A stretch of DNA of 43,631 nucleotides from Helicobacteraceae bacterium (GTDB taxonomy: Bacteria; Campylobacterota; Campylobacteria; Campylobacterales; Sulfurimonadaceae). Location: NCBI GenBank assembly GCA_013138865.1, contig WTBY01000035.1:1-43631 (forward strand), in the 5' to 3' direction. Below are positions 22,660-31,656 of the stretch, one piece after another (within the stretch, counting starts at the first letter, position 1; each line of letters starts with the position of its first letter). A program made the position numbers and the translations under genes. The notes beneath the pieces are model-generated. The model searched no databases. It worked only from the letters and a program-made list of their open reading frames with translations, and was not told the origin of the DNA.

Positions 22660-22843
22660 TAGCTAGTGTTTGGGTAGATTGAATCTGTAGGTGTGTTGGA
22701 ATGCATCTGTAAGCATTTTCTTGTTTTCCTATACTACGATGCTCATTCCACATATTATTTTTTATAATAATCTCCACTTAGAAATGTTCTCTTCTACATA
22801 CGATTCAATTATCTTCTTTATCTCATCTCTATGATAGAATACC

Positions 22844-22866
22844 AGAGGGAGTAAAAACTCCTCTCT
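22844..22866. other. Terminator-like hairpin at the end of the late region
   Basis: AGAG-GGAGT-AAAA-ACTCC-CTCT forms a 9-bp stem with one bulged base. It follows the last late gene in leftward transcription. No T-tract follows on the minus strand, so it may be a weak terminator or an RNA 3'-end stabiliser. Confidence 0.5.
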
Positions 22867-22870
22867 GTAT

Positions 22871-22957
22871 TTATCTACATTCAGTACAAAAGACACTTTC
22901 TTCTACTCTTAAATAACATCCACAATTTGTGCATGTATCATCTAAGCTGTACCTCAC
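22871..22957 (-). CDS. Possible 28-aa zinc-ribbon peptide
   Basis: It starts at GTG overlapping the upstream TGA (GTGA). The peptide has CTNCGC and CTEC cysteine pairs about 15 residues apart, suited to one zinc ion. There is no separate ribosome binding site, so it depends on coupling. Confidence 0.42.
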   Translation of the reverse strand: MRYSLDDTCTNCGCYLRVEESVFCTECR

Positions 22958-23208
22958 TTACTACACCGCTGTTCTTCAGTGGGTGGCTTGAACTTCATTC
23001 GTAATATATCGTATTTAACTACACATCCAATGGTTCCTCCACTTGCCACAAGAACAGCACAGAAATATCCAGCGGTGTCCTTTAGGCACTTGAAGAATGG
23101 CTTGGTCTTACAATCTGAGTCATGCCCTTTACAGCAATCTCCTATATATGTGCCAAACCAGTATTCACTGAATCCGCTACACCAATCTTTTTTCTCTTTA
23201 TGTTCCAT
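22954..23208 (-). CDS. Phospholipase A2-like CCxxHD membrane protein (84 aa)
   Basis: GDCCKGHDSDC (residues 23-33) has the CCxxHD motif of the phospholipase A2 active site. Further cysteines (C10, C33, C41, C50) could form disulfides. A hydrophobic segment (FCAVLVASGGTIGCVV) may span the membrane. Its place at the end of the lysis cassette suggests attack on, or remodelling of, host membranes. Enzyme activity is inferred, and the protein is small for a PLA2. Confidence 0.6.
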   Translation of the reverse strand: MEHKEKKDWCSGFSEYWFGTYIGDCCKGHDSDCKTKPFFKCLKDTAGYFCAVLVASGGTIGCVVKYDILRMKFKPPTEEQRCSK

Positions 23209-23272
23209 CTTTAGAGTCCTTTATCCAACATTCACATACTAGCTGTTTGCAGTCCTTGCATCGTATTACCAT
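23198..23272 (-). CDS. Possible 24-aa cysteine-rich peptide
   Basis: MVIRCKDCKQLVCECWIKDS has CxxC and CxC. GGAGAG precedes the ATG, which overlaps the endolysin stop. It bridges endolysin and the PLA2-like gene. Too short for firm assignment. Confidence 0.45.
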   Translation of the reverse strand: MVIRCKDCKQLVCECWIKDSKDGT

Positions 23273-23610
23273 CTTGCTCTCCATTCTCTTGTATCCACAT
23301 GAGTAAAGGATTCGTATCTTCCAATCCCAAGTCCATGTGGATGTTCACTTATTAGATAGTCTGTCACTAGTTGTGGGTCAGTATCTTTTACTGTAATGTC
23401 ACTAGCCTTTCCTCTTCTATGTTGAGATAGCTCTGTGCTTCCTACTTCTTTATTATGTATCTTGCATCTGTATCCAGAATTAATTGTGACTGGCTTACCG
23501 AAATGTTTTCGTACATCTTCTAGTATTTCTAAGAGTAAGCTATCTACTTTAACTTCTCCACAACATTTACATTTAAATTCACTCTCTTTAAAGTTTTCAC
23601 TTACTCTCAT
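23266..23610 (-). CDS. Endolysin, peptidase M15 type
   Basis: This 114-aa zinc peptidase cuts peptidoglycan stem peptides (D-Ala or L-Ala-D-Glu bonds). Zinc and catalytic motifs are SQHRRGKASD (H64, D71) and THVD (H104, D106). TINSGYRCKIHN is also typical of M15A. It has no signal peptide or wall-binding domain, so it needs the holin to reach the wall. It is encoded next to the holin-like and lipoprotein genes. Confidence 0.93.
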   Translation of the reverse strand: MRVSENFKESEFKCKCCGEVKVDSLLLEILEDVRKHFGKPVTINSGYRCKIHNKEVGSTELSQHRRGKASDITVKDTDPQLVTDYLISEHPHGLGIGRYESFTHVDTREWRARW

Positions 23611-23668
23611 TTGTATCCTTTTATCCTATAAATTTCAGGCTCGTACCTCGCTGTTCTTGTATAAGCAT

Positions 23669-23803
23669 CTAGTGCTGTGCTTCCAATATGCTTCCGAATA
23701 TATTGAATATATCATCTGCTGTGTATTCATTTCCTGTTGCAATTCCAGTACAACCAGATAGGACTAATCCCATGATTGCACCAGCCATTAAATATCTTTT
23801 CAT
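23669..23803 (-). CDS. Small lipoprotein (possible o-spanin), 44 aa
   Basis: MKRYLMAGAIMGLVLSGCTG carries a basic start, a hydrophobic core and a lipobox (LSGC, Cys18), so it should be lipidated in the outer membrane. The mature part is short and acidic (ATGNEYTADDIFNIFGSILE). Between holin-like and endolysin genes, it may be an outer-membrane spanin subunit, although no clear inner-membrane partner is seen. AGGAG precedes the ATG. Confidence 0.75.
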   Translation of the reverse strand: MKRYLMAGAIMGLVLSGCTGIATGNEYTADDIFNIFGSILEAQH

Positions 23804-23998
23804 TTACGCTCCTATTAGATGTACTAAGTATGCACTTATTATTACAAATAGGAATCCACCTATCACTGAATGCATCTTTAAAATACCTCTTATCTCTACT
23901 ACTTCTTCCTCTTTTACAGACCCTTTTCTATGTGCTTGAAAGTCAGCTATTAGTATGTCTAGCTTTGTTTCTATCACTTCGATTGAGTTGTCACTCAT
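23804..23998 (-). CDS. Holin-like protein (64 aa, XhlA-type layout)
   Basis: The N-terminal charged helix (IEVIETKLDILIADFQAHRK) followed by one C-terminal transmembrane helix (SVIGGFLFVIISAYLVHLI) matches the XhlA/haemolysin-like membrane anchors. It would permit the endolysin to leave the cytoplasm. Its TAA touches the lipoprotein ATG. It could instead be an inner-membrane spanin-like or anti-holin protein. Confidence 0.65.
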   Translation of the reverse strand: MSDNSIEVIETKLDILIADFQAHRKGSVKEEEVVEIRGILKMHSVIGGFLFVIISAYLVHLIGA

Positions 23999-24007
23999 CC
24001 ACTCTCC

Positions 24008-24280
24008 TTATAATAATGTAGCACATGCTATTTTTGATTTAGTTGTCATTCCCGTATTGTTATTATTGGCTGTCCTGAAGTATGGTGTTTCAGTACCTTC
24101 GTATCTGAATATGCCATCTTCTATTGATAGATGCATGTGTGGATAACCTTCATACCCTACTGGCAGGACTGAACCAAAGTATATCAGTACATCATTCTCT
24201 TGTGTTTGTAGTATCTGTTTCCCCGTGAAGGGGGAAGCTTTCCATTCTGTATTGTCTGGATATACGTATTGTGATGCCAT
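24008..24280 (-). CDS. Hypothetical 90-aa late protein
   Basis: The protein is beta-rich (DVLIYFGSVLPVGYEGYPHM, then GIFRYEGTETPYFR) without a signal peptide or membrane segment. Its ATG touches the stop of the giant virion protein gene. It is perhaps a small virion protein; not recognised. Confidence 0.65.
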   Translation of the reverse strand: MASQYVYPDNTEWKASPFTGKQILQTQENDVLIYFGSVLPVGYEGYPHMHLSIEDGIFRYEGTETPYFRTANNNNTGMTTKSKIACATLL

Positions 24281-27200
24281 TAGTCATCTCCTTCTATGGT
24301 TGATTGTACTAGACCTTTATATGGGTCAAAGTCAATTCTTTTTTTAAGTAGCTTGTTAGCTCCTAGTGTCTCTGGGCTTCTCCATGCATTGACTAGTACT
24401 TTTGGTACTGTGTGAGCAACTAATGAATTTTGTAATACTTGTCCAATTCCAGTAGCTTCTATCTTGTCATAAGTTGCAAATGGTGTTTGTCCTTCTGCAA
24501 AATCAATGACTGCTTCCAGTGGATTAGTTGTACTTAGATTCAAATCTGTCTCTTGTGCTAGTATGTAAAGTCCTATTGCTACTGCAATAGCAGTCTTTGG
24601 ATTATTCCTTGAAATCTGCAACAACTTAGGAGTTGTCTTGCTGAACCACTTTAAGAATGGCATAGCTGGATACTTATCTAACATCTCAATCATAGCTGGA
24701 GCCATTTCATCCATATTGGAATATAGTCCATTTGATTCAGTGATAGCTTTTTCCATTGTCATCTTGGGATTCTTTTTCATTAGTGAGCGAACCATTGCAT
24801 ATCTACCAGTTGTATCTATTGCTGAGAATCCTTTGATTGAAGCTTTTCCTATTGCAGTCTTTTGACTTAAGTTTAGATTTTTGGCTAACCAGTATACTGA
24901 AGTTGGCATACCATCTTTTAATAATGCTCCAAGCAAGTCATCATCTCCAAGCACGCCTTCTACTCTATTTGTTGATAAACCTTGTCTTTCCATCTTGTAT
25001 AGAAGATTGTTTTTTAATTTAGATTGGAGAGCTTTGTCTAGCTCTGCACCAGATATCTTACTTCTTCTTAATTGTTCAACTATCTTGTTCATCTCAGTTA
25101 AGTCTTTCAGTCCTTCCTTTTGGAACCTAGCATGTGTTAATGGATTGATTCTCATTGTCATTGGTAGAGTTTGGTTTACTATAAATGAGTTCAGATATGA
25201 AGCAGGATTCTTTAGTACTACGTTCTGCTTGAATGCTGTTGCAAAGTTCTGTGCTAGTTTATCTATCATCATTAACCATCTCTTGTCTCCATGATATAAC
25301 CTGACTTCATCTCTACCCATTAATGGTTCAAACATCTCTTTGTTGATGTATCTTACTGTATCTCTCATTCCATAAGGAAGTTGTCTGGATTGCTCTTCGG
25401 TAAGTTCTACAAATCCATCTTTAGCTTTATTAGAGAACAGCAAAGAACCTTTATCATTCTCAACCATGGTATACATGACTAATTGTTTCTGAGATGCTTT
25501 CTCTTCTGTAGCTCTAACTGTTTCAGTTAGTGATTCTACAAAATCATCACTTATTCCAAGTTCTTTTCTTATGTCGTCTCCAGCTACTTTACGATACTTT
25601 CCACCAGTCTTTCTTAGTTGGTTTTCTTGCATGAATTCAAACTCTGATTTAGAGTCTTTGAATAGTGGTGCTTCTCCCTTGTAGATAGTACCCATTCTCT
25701 TTGATTCTAGCTCACTTCCAAGTAGACCTTTTTCATAAACATCCCCAAGCTGGTATTGAACTTTGCCTGATTCAGATAGCTCTTTCTTTCCTCTATAGAC
25801 TGACTTTATGTAGCCCTTAGTAATCTTCTCTGGATTAGTATCAAAGAGTTCTTTCTCTGATATAATTCTCTTGTGTCTCATTGTGTCCATAACTAAGTCT
25901 AAGTCTTTATCTTTACCCAGCTTCTCCAGTATCTTCCATCCACCATTTGTGTCCATTGCTTTTATTGATATTAGCTGGTCAATTAGTTTAGCTGATTCTA
26001 TATCTAGGTTGAATCTATTGGCTATCTCTGTACCATTTCTAGCATAGAAACCATACTGCTTAGATTCATTCTTTAGTCCTATTACTGATGCCTTAATATG
26101 TCTATCTATCCCTTTTGGTAAAGACTTGGCCTGTTCTTTGATTGTCTTAACTTGCTTTTTAGTTATTCCTCTGATTGATTCATAATCTGATTTAGCAAGT
26201 ACTTCAATGTCTTTTAGCTTTGGCTTATCTATCTTGGATAAGTCTTTATGAAGTAGCTCTGCATTTCTGTTTACTACTGATTGTCTAAAGCTTTCTCTTG
26301 AACTCAATTCTCTCATCTTAACGTATGCTTCTGCATCGCTATTTTGAATGTTCCAAGCAGTCTTGTGTGATAGCTTTTCTGGCTGAGCTGATTCAATTCT
26401 GATATCATTCACTAGCTTCTTTTTCAAGTATTGTTTCTTAGTTAAAGTCTTACCTTCTTTCCATGAGTATACTTCTTTCTGAATCTCTGCGAACTTCTTA
26501 ATCTTCTTAGACTCAGCTAGCTTCCGTTCAGCTCTAATGATTTCATTCACTGTGCCAATACTTTTGCCAAATGGCTTTCCATTCTCGTGAAAGTATTTTC
26601 TGTTTCCTTTTACTTTATGAGTAATTAATGGATTGTACTCTAGTTTGGCTCTAGCTACCTCAAACAGCTTTCTTTGTGCTGATTTGAATAGTCTAGCATC
26701 AACTCCTTCTGGAGTTTTAACCATCATCTTTTCAGTGAATTTATTACCATTCATTGCATGATAGATTACATTTTCATAAGGACTAGAACTAGGTGCATCT
26801 ACAGTTCTTGAATACATCTGTTCATTAACTATCGAGTCTAATAATCTGGTTGTGGTTTCTGTTCTTACGTCCATGCTAGCCATGTAGTCATTCATTAGTT
26901 CAAGTGGCTCTTTAACTTTCTCATCTTCTATTTCAACTTGTTTAACTTTTATCTTTTCGCCTTCAGTGTGTTCTGGAGACATCTTTTTAGTTCCTGTTGC
27001 AATATCTTCTTTTGATAAGTCTCCAAACATCTTCTTGATTGGACCACCCCTGTATCCTAGTTCTTTCATGATATCATCAAGCAAGTTAGAATCGTTTATC
27101 TCTTGCATTATGTCTGTGTAGACTTTTAATACTTTATCAGATTGACCTTCTGGTGTACGAACAGCATCGTGTACTGTTGCTACTGGAATGTCTAGTCTTT

Positions 27201-30200
27201 TAGCTACTTCCTGAATTGCATAGCCATCTATCGAATGAATTATATTTGGCATTAATGCTCTGCTATTCATGTCTGATTTATTGGTTGCTATCTCAATATC
27301 TTTTTTACCTAAAGTTCCTCTGATTGAGCCTTTCGCTGTATAGCTGGAAGTGGTTCCATTTGGTAAAGTCCATTTGAATGCACCTTTGTTTCTTTCTTGC
27401 AATGTATAGATAGAATCTCTCAGCACTTTTGCTGATGGATACATGTCAAGGAATACCTTATTGAATGCCTTGAATACATGCTCTGCTTCTGGCATTGTTA
27501 ATCCATTATCTTTTGCAAATGTCTTGATTAATCCTTTGTCTGAACTTCCATAAGCCCAAACCATAGCTAGAGGTTTAATGTGAAACTTTCCAAACTCAAC
27601 TGGAAGATGTTCAGCTATTAATTCCTCTTTTGTATTTTCAACTATCTTTTTCTTTATTGATGATTTGATTTGCATCTTGTCAGCTATAACTTGTCTAAAG
27701 TCTTTTCCTCCAAACATAATCTTAGTTCCTTTTGCTAGAGATTTATCTCCCATTAGAACTGATATGAATTGGAATGCACTGTTTGATGCATCTGTCATTT
27801 CATCTTTAAAGATGTATTCTGCTTCCACTTTAGCATTGTCTGATATTCCCATATTGCTACGAGTTTGCTTATTTTGAATGCTTGCATATTCTGCTTTAGC
27901 TTCTGCTTTTATGTTCTTGTCAGAACTAGATAATCTTCCGAATAAATCAATATCTATACCTTCGTTAAGTTTTTCCACTTCGTCTTCTCTTAGAGTAACT
28001 TCTCCAGTTTTCTTTCTAGTTGCTTCAGTAGGATTTTCACGATAAGCTTCTGCTTTTCTTTCTTGTGCTAATCTTGGTTTATCATTTTCTTTCTTGTAAG
28101 TGTAAGTTCCTTTGGATTTCTTTTTCCACTCAGGGTTTCTTACTTTTGTTTTTATTCCAAGTTTAGAGAACTCTTCCATTCTTGATAGTTCTGAACCAAG
28201 CATATCTAGTTCGCCTTCAAATTCTGATTGACTGTCTTTCTTTAGTCTATCTTCAAGTCTTAGCATTTCTCTATATCTCAATTCGTCTATGTCAATCTTC
28301 TTTTTTCTAAAGCTATCTAAGTCTGATGCTAATTCTTCTTGTTGTCTTACAACGTATTCATCTGCTGGATTAGGTTTAACATCCAATGATTTAGCTTTCT
28401 TTACTCTAAGTTTAGCTTCATTGAATGATTTACGTCTTTGCTTTCCGATATCTATAATGTTCTTTTGTATTTCTACATCTGATATTTCTTTCTTTGCAAA
28501 TCCCCATCCTTTCTGATAGTCTTTGTCATTCTTCTTGAAGTGTTCAAATTGTTGAGTTAGTTTGATTTCTCTATCAGTTCTCACTGATGCTGATTCAACT
28601 GCTTTACCAATCTGCTTCTCTTGTTTCTTGGTAGCTGACTCTATAGCTTCTTTGGATGGTCTAAATTCTACAACCTTCTTAGATTGAAGTTCATTAAACT
28701 TTTTACCTGCATCCATACGAACTGATTTCTTGATTGATTTATCTTTCCATATAGCATCGTATAAGTCTTTTTCGTATTGTAGTCTATTAGCTTTTATTTG
28801 AGCTGACGATTTAGCCTGTGCTTCTTTAATGCTTGCTTCTGCTTTACCATAGGCTTTTTTTATCTTAGCTTGTCTATCAAACAGTTCTAGCTTATAGGCT
28901 ACATGCTCTTCTGCATTTACTACTTCTTTTGGTTGCCTAATCTTTAGTCTAACCTTTTGAGATGTATCTCCTGCTGGACTCAATAGGCTTCCATCTTCAT
29001 AATAAGCTCTAGCTTCACGTTCTTCAGTCTTTACGTCTTTAGTTATTGGGTATTCAGTTACAGTTTCATCTGCTTCTTTAGTTGGCTTAACTACATCAAA
29101 TTCTACTTCTGATAGCTTCTCCATTCCTTCTGAATCAGATATCTTTCCACCAGTCTTAGATATGGTAGATGCTTTAGCTTCTGGTTGAACTTCCGTTGTG
29201 GGTCTTGATTTCTCTGGCTTCACTACCTTAGAATCAGAAGCTTTTGGTGTTTGCCGTTTTCGTACAAACTCCTGCAAATGACTAAATTGTTTTTCATCTA
29301 ATGATTCAACTATTTGAGTCTTCACTGCTTCGTCTCCATCTGTGAAAGCTTTAGCTATTTGTCTTCCTTGAACTCCTCCAAAGAATCCACCTATAACTGC
29401 ACCTATCCCGCCTGCTAATAGAGGAGATGCTTCTTCCCCTTCTTTAATACCTGATTGTTCCTTTAGTAGTTCGTATCCTGTATTTATCACTGCTCCAGAA
29501 CCAGCTCCAATAGCTATCCCTTTTCCAATTCCAACTCCTGCCTTAATAGGCAATGTTGCTGGAAGTATAAATTCAGGTGCTATCTCTCCAAATGTTGCTG
29601 ATAAGTTATGCTTTGAACTAATGTCTTTGCTTGCTGTTGTAGCTACATCTTGCATTTGTTCTTTTAGATAGTCGTCTCCAAGTAGTGATGCTACTCCACC
29701 AACTGCCTTAGCTACTCCTATTCCCATTCCTTTTCCAAAGTCCAGTGGCATATCTCGTAGATTTTTAATCATTCTTTCTGAACGACCCTCTGGACTGTCT
29801 TGACCAAATTCATCATCATAGCCAGATGCTATCTTAGCACCTCCCCATACTTTGTCAAGTAGGCTAATTTGTTCTGGTTCTAATAGTTGCTGAGCCTTAG
29901 ATAATGCTTCCTTTTCTATTGGCTTATATATCTCAGTTGCACCTTTGCCAAACTTGTTTTTAGTTAATCCATAGTCTACGGCTCTTCTTTTTAAGAATGA
30001 TTTGTTTCCATGTATCCTTGCTTCTAAGTCTACTGCATCAGAACGTCTTTCATTATAGATTACATCCCATCCAGATATGTCTTGACCTTGATATCTTTCA
30101 TCTAGTCCATTTGGTGCAATACCAAACTTTATTTCTCCAGTAGTTGTATTCTTTAGTTTATAGAAATACGGGTCATTGCTTGTTGGTGTCTCCATTGACT

Positions 30201-30405
30201 TGTCTGAGAATCTGGTCTGTAGTTCCTCTGGAGAGTCGTCATTGAAATCTTTGTTTGTGTTCCCATATCTTTTTCCATCTATGTTTGTCGTGTCTCCAAA
30301 TTGCAACATGCTTGGAACATTTTCATTCCAGTAGTCTGTTAATCCTGATTCATAAACTTTATCGTCCTGAACAGGAGCAAGTTGAAGTAAATCGTTTACT
30401 CCCAT
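24280..30405 (-). CDS. Giant virion RNA polymerase (N4 vRNAP-like) with GIY-YIG-like N-terminus, 2041 aa
   Basis: It contains single-subunit RNA polymerase motifs: motif A TDASNSAFQ (D872), O-helix K944-x7-Y952-G in KPLAMVWAYGS (T7 K631/Y639 spacing), MPNIIHSIDGYAI shared almost exactly with the early polymerase, and motif C VHDAV (H1079-D1080). Residues 78-145 look GIY-YIG-like (YFYKLKN, IKFGIA, DERY, DLEARIH). Gly-rich hydrophobic stretches near 285-345 suit membrane insertion during ejection. Long charged helices follow. The gene is downstream of the capsid and internal proteins, as N4 gp50 is, but N4 vRNAP is about 3500 aa. It is inferred to be injected and to transcribe early genes. Confidence 0.88.
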   Translation of the reverse strand: MGVNDLLQLAPVQDDKVYESGLTDYWNENVPSMLQFGDTTNIDGKRYGNTNKDFNDDSPEELQTRFSDKSMETPTSNDPYFYKLKNTTTGEIKFGIAPNGLDERYQGQDISGWDVIYNERRSDAVDLEARIHGNKSFLKRRAVDYGLTKNKFGKGATEIYKPIEKEALSKAQQLLEPEQISLLDKVWGGAKIASGYDDEFGQDSPEGRSERMIKNLRDMPLDFGKGMGIGVAKAVGGVASLLGDDYLKEQMQDVATTASKDISSKHNLSATFGEIAPEFILPATLPIKAGVGIGKGIAIGAGSGAVINTGYELLKEQSGIKEGEEASPLLAGGIGAVIGGFFGGVQGRQIAKAFTDGDEAVKTQIVESLDEKQFSHLQEFVRKRQTPKASDSKVVKPEKSRPTTEVQPEAKASTISKTGGKISDSEGMEKLSEVEFDVVKPTKEADETVTEYPITKDVKTEEREARAYYEDGSLLSPAGDTSQKVRLKIRQPKEVVNAEEHVAYKLELFDRQAKIKKAYGKAEASIKEAQAKSSAQIKANRLQYEKDLYDAIWKDKSIKKSVRMDAGKKFNELQSKKVVEFRPSKEAIESATKKQEKQIGKAVESASVRTDREIKLTQQFEHFKKNDKDYQKGWGFAKKEISDVEIQKNIIDIGKQRRKSFNEAKLRVKKAKSLDVKPNPADEYVVRQQEELASDLDSFRKKKIDIDELRYREMLRLEDRLKKDSQSEFEGELDMLGSELSRMEEFSKLGIKTKVRNPEWKKKSKGTYTYKKENDKPRLAQERKAEAYRENPTEATRKKTGEVTLREDEVEKLNEGIDIDLFGRLSSSDKNIKAEAKAEYASIQNKQTRSNMGISDNAKVEAEYIFKDEMTDASNSAFQFISVLMGDKSLAKGTKIMFGGKDFRQVIADKMQIKSSIKKKIVENTKEELIAEHLPVEFGKFHIKPLAMVWAYGSSDKGLIKTFAKDNGLTMPEAEHVFKAFNKVFLDMYPSAKVLRDSIYTLQERNKGAFKWTLPNGTTSSYTAKGSIRGTLGKKDIEIATNKSDMNSRALMPNIIHSIDGYAIQEVAKRLDIPVATVHDAVRTPEGQSDKVLKVYTDIMQEINDSNLLDDIMKELGYRGGPIKKMFGDLSKEDIATGTKKMSPEHTEGEKIKVKQVEIEDEKVKEPLELMNDYMASMDVRTETTTRLLDSIVNEQMYSRTVDAPSSSPYENVIYHAMNGNKFTEKMMVKTPEGVDARLFKSAQRKLFEVARAKLEYNPLITHKVKGNRKYFHENGKPFGKSIGTVNEIIRAERKLAESKKIKKFAEIQKEVYSWKEGKTLTKKQYLKKKLVNDIRIESAQPEKLSHKTAWNIQNSDAEAYVKMRELSSRESFRQSVVNRNAELLHKDLSKIDKPKLKDIEVLAKSDYESIRGITKKQVKTIKEQAKSLPKGIDRHIKASVIGLKNESKQYGFYARNGTEIANRFNLDIESAKLIDQLISIKAMDTNGGWKILEKLGKDKDLDLVMDTMRHKRIISEKELFDTNPEKITKGYIKSVYRGKKELSESGKVQYQLGDVYEKGLLGSELESKRMGTIYKGEAPLFKDSKSEFEFMQENQLRKTGGKYRKVAGDDIRKELGISDDFVESLTETVRATEEKASQKQLVMYTMVENDKGSLLFSNKAKDGFVELTEEQSRQLPYGMRDTVRYINKEMFEPLMGRDEVRLYHGDKRWLMMIDKLAQNFATAFKQNVVLKNPASYLNSFIVNQTLPMTMRINPLTHARFQKEGLKDLTEMNKIVEQLRRSKISGAELDKALQSKLKNNLLYKMERQGLSTNRVEGVLGDDDLLGALLKDGMPTSVYWLAKNLNLSQKTAIGKASIKGFSAIDTTGRYAMVRSLMKKNPKMTMEKAITESNGLYSNMDEMAPAMIEMLDKYPAMPFLKWFSKTTPKLLQISRNNPKTAIAVAIGLYILAQETDLNLSTTNPLEAVIDFAEGQTPFATYDKIEATGIGQVLQNSLVAHTVPKVLVNAWRSPETLGANKLLKKRIDFDPYKGLVQSTIEGDD

Positions 30406-30417
30406 TTAGTTCTCCTT

Positions 30418-31248
30418 TTAGTCAAAAATACTGAATATTTTATCCATGGTTGTTTGGGTTGGTTTTTTCTCTTCTTTAACTCCAGTTGCCAATCTTTGAC
30501 CTGTTATTAAATCATAGAAGTATCCAGATGCTTTCTTGGTTATTTTGGAACCATTTCTCTTTTCTGGAACTACATTCCATCCAATGTTTTCTTTCATTGT
30601 TCCATCATCTTTTAGCATTGTCTTTTGAAGTGCTGGTGGCATGTTTTTAAATTGAGTCAATGCTGGTTTGGATAGTCCAAGCCTTGTCATTGGGTCTATG
30701 TACTTTCCTTTTCCAGTCGCCTTAACATCTTCTTTAAACTTAACTCCTGAATCAACATGCTTTCCACCTTTGGTTATGTGAAACATATTTCCGTTAGCTC
30801 CTTTATAAGAGCCTTGCGTTAATCCAGAGTTCACTCCTTCTTTACGAATTTGCTCAGCTTCTTGAACGTTTTCTTTCCGTATATTTTCTGCTGTTCTTGC
30901 TGTCTGTCTACCAGTCTGTCTTAAATCTAATCTTCCTGATTCATCCATTGCTCGTCTTGAACCTAATAGATTATCTATTCCTAATTGACCCTGCTTAGTT
31001 AAAGAACCTCCAGCTACACCTAATAGCTTTTCTTGTAATTGAGCTTCATTCAAATCGTCCAATCCACCCCTAGCTATCAGGTCATTAACTTTCTGTGTTC
31101 TATCAATCTTTCCTGCATTAGCAATTAAGTTTACTAATCCTTCTCCTGTTTGTTGTTGCATTCCCATTAATTGATTTAATGCTCCTGCTGATACATTAGG
31201 AGAAGCAGGTCTATTCCCTGCTCTATATGGGTTTAAATTCATAGGCAT
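30418..31248 (-). CDS. Internal virion/ejection protein (276 aa)
   Basis: Gln-, Gly- and Arg-rich, with heptad-like segments (RQTARTAENIRKENVQEAEQ). It is placed between a Gly-rich small protein and the giant polymerase, like N4 gp51-gp52 next to gp50. It is probably packed in the capsid and ejected. No enzymatic motif is seen. Confidence 0.65.
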   Translation of the reverse strand: MPMNLNPYRAGNRPASPNVSAGALNQLMGMQQQTGEGLVNLIANAGKIDRTQKVNDLIARGGLDDLNEAQLQEKLLGVAGGSLTKQGQLGIDNLLGSRRAMDESGRLDLRQTGRQTARTAENIRKENVQEAEQIRKEGVNSGLTQGSYKGANGNMFHITKGGKHVDSGVKFKEDVKATGKGKYIDPMTRLGLSKPALTQFKNMPPALQKTMLKDDGTMKENIGWNVVPEKRNGSKITKKASGYFYDLITGQRLATGVKEEKKPTQTTMDKIFSIFD

Positions 31249-31251
31249 AAA

Positions 31252-31644
31252 TTAAAACCTTAACGCTTGTCTAGCTTCATCTGCTTCTACGTCTCTGCTG
31301 TATGCATCTGCCGTTCTAGCTTCTTGTTGATTCATTAAGTTCTTTTGAAAGTCCATCATCTTATTTTGACCATACATATCGTATCCTTGTTTACCAATTC
31401 CAAATATGTTAGATGCTTTATCTGATGTTAGATTTCCCCATAGGTTACCCATTCCAGAAGCTTGTCCTCCAGTGCCGAATGCACCTTCTCCCATTCCTCC
31501 CCAGATATCCATTGAACCTAATTGTTCTTGCATTGCTGGTGTCATACCTTCTATGCTTGATGCTAATGAACCCATATCAAAATTACCTAATTGATTTCCT
31601 GCTCCACCGAATAGGTTTCCTAGGCTACCCCATAATTCATTCAT
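31252..31644 (-). CDS. Gly/Met-rich internal virion protein (130 aa)
   Basis: The N-terminal 75 residues are rich in Gly, Met, Trp and Leu (LGNLFGGAGNQLGNFDMGSL). The C-terminus is a charged helix (QKNLMNQQEARTADAYSRDV). This layout is common in podoviral DNA-ejection proteins. The role is inferred from composition and position. Confidence 0.62.
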   Translation of the reverse strand: MNELWGSLGNLFGGAGNQLGNFDMGSLASSIEGMTPAMQEQLGSMDIWGGMGEGAFGTGGQASGMGNLWGNLTSDKASNIFGIGKQGYDMYGQNKMMDFQKNLMNQQEARTADAYSRDVEADEARQALRF

Positions 31645-31656
31645 TTATTCTCCTTG

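Larger units (their letters stand above)
22496..22870. other. Non-coding gap with promoter candidate, G9 tract and hairpin
   Basis: Apart from the separately listed hairpin promoter (22572-22584), G9 run (22651-22659) and hairpin (22844-22866), I see only a purine-rich minus-strand stretch (22520-22560) and an all-A/T inverted repeat (22753-22769). No supported gene is present. Confidence 0.6.

Noticed and set aside
22637-22753. Minus-strand 38-codon frame beginning MWNEHRSIG
   Set aside because: It has no ribosome binding site and reads through the C9 tract with a low-complexity end.
22753-22769. A/T inverted repeat TATTAT/ATAATA as a terminator
   Set aside because: The stem is entirely A/T and very weak, and no suitable T-tract follows outside the stem.
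23622-23668. 15-codon frame MLIQEQRGTSLKFIG between lipoprotein and endolysin
   Set aside because: No ribosome binding site at useful distance; too short to support beyond operon spacing.
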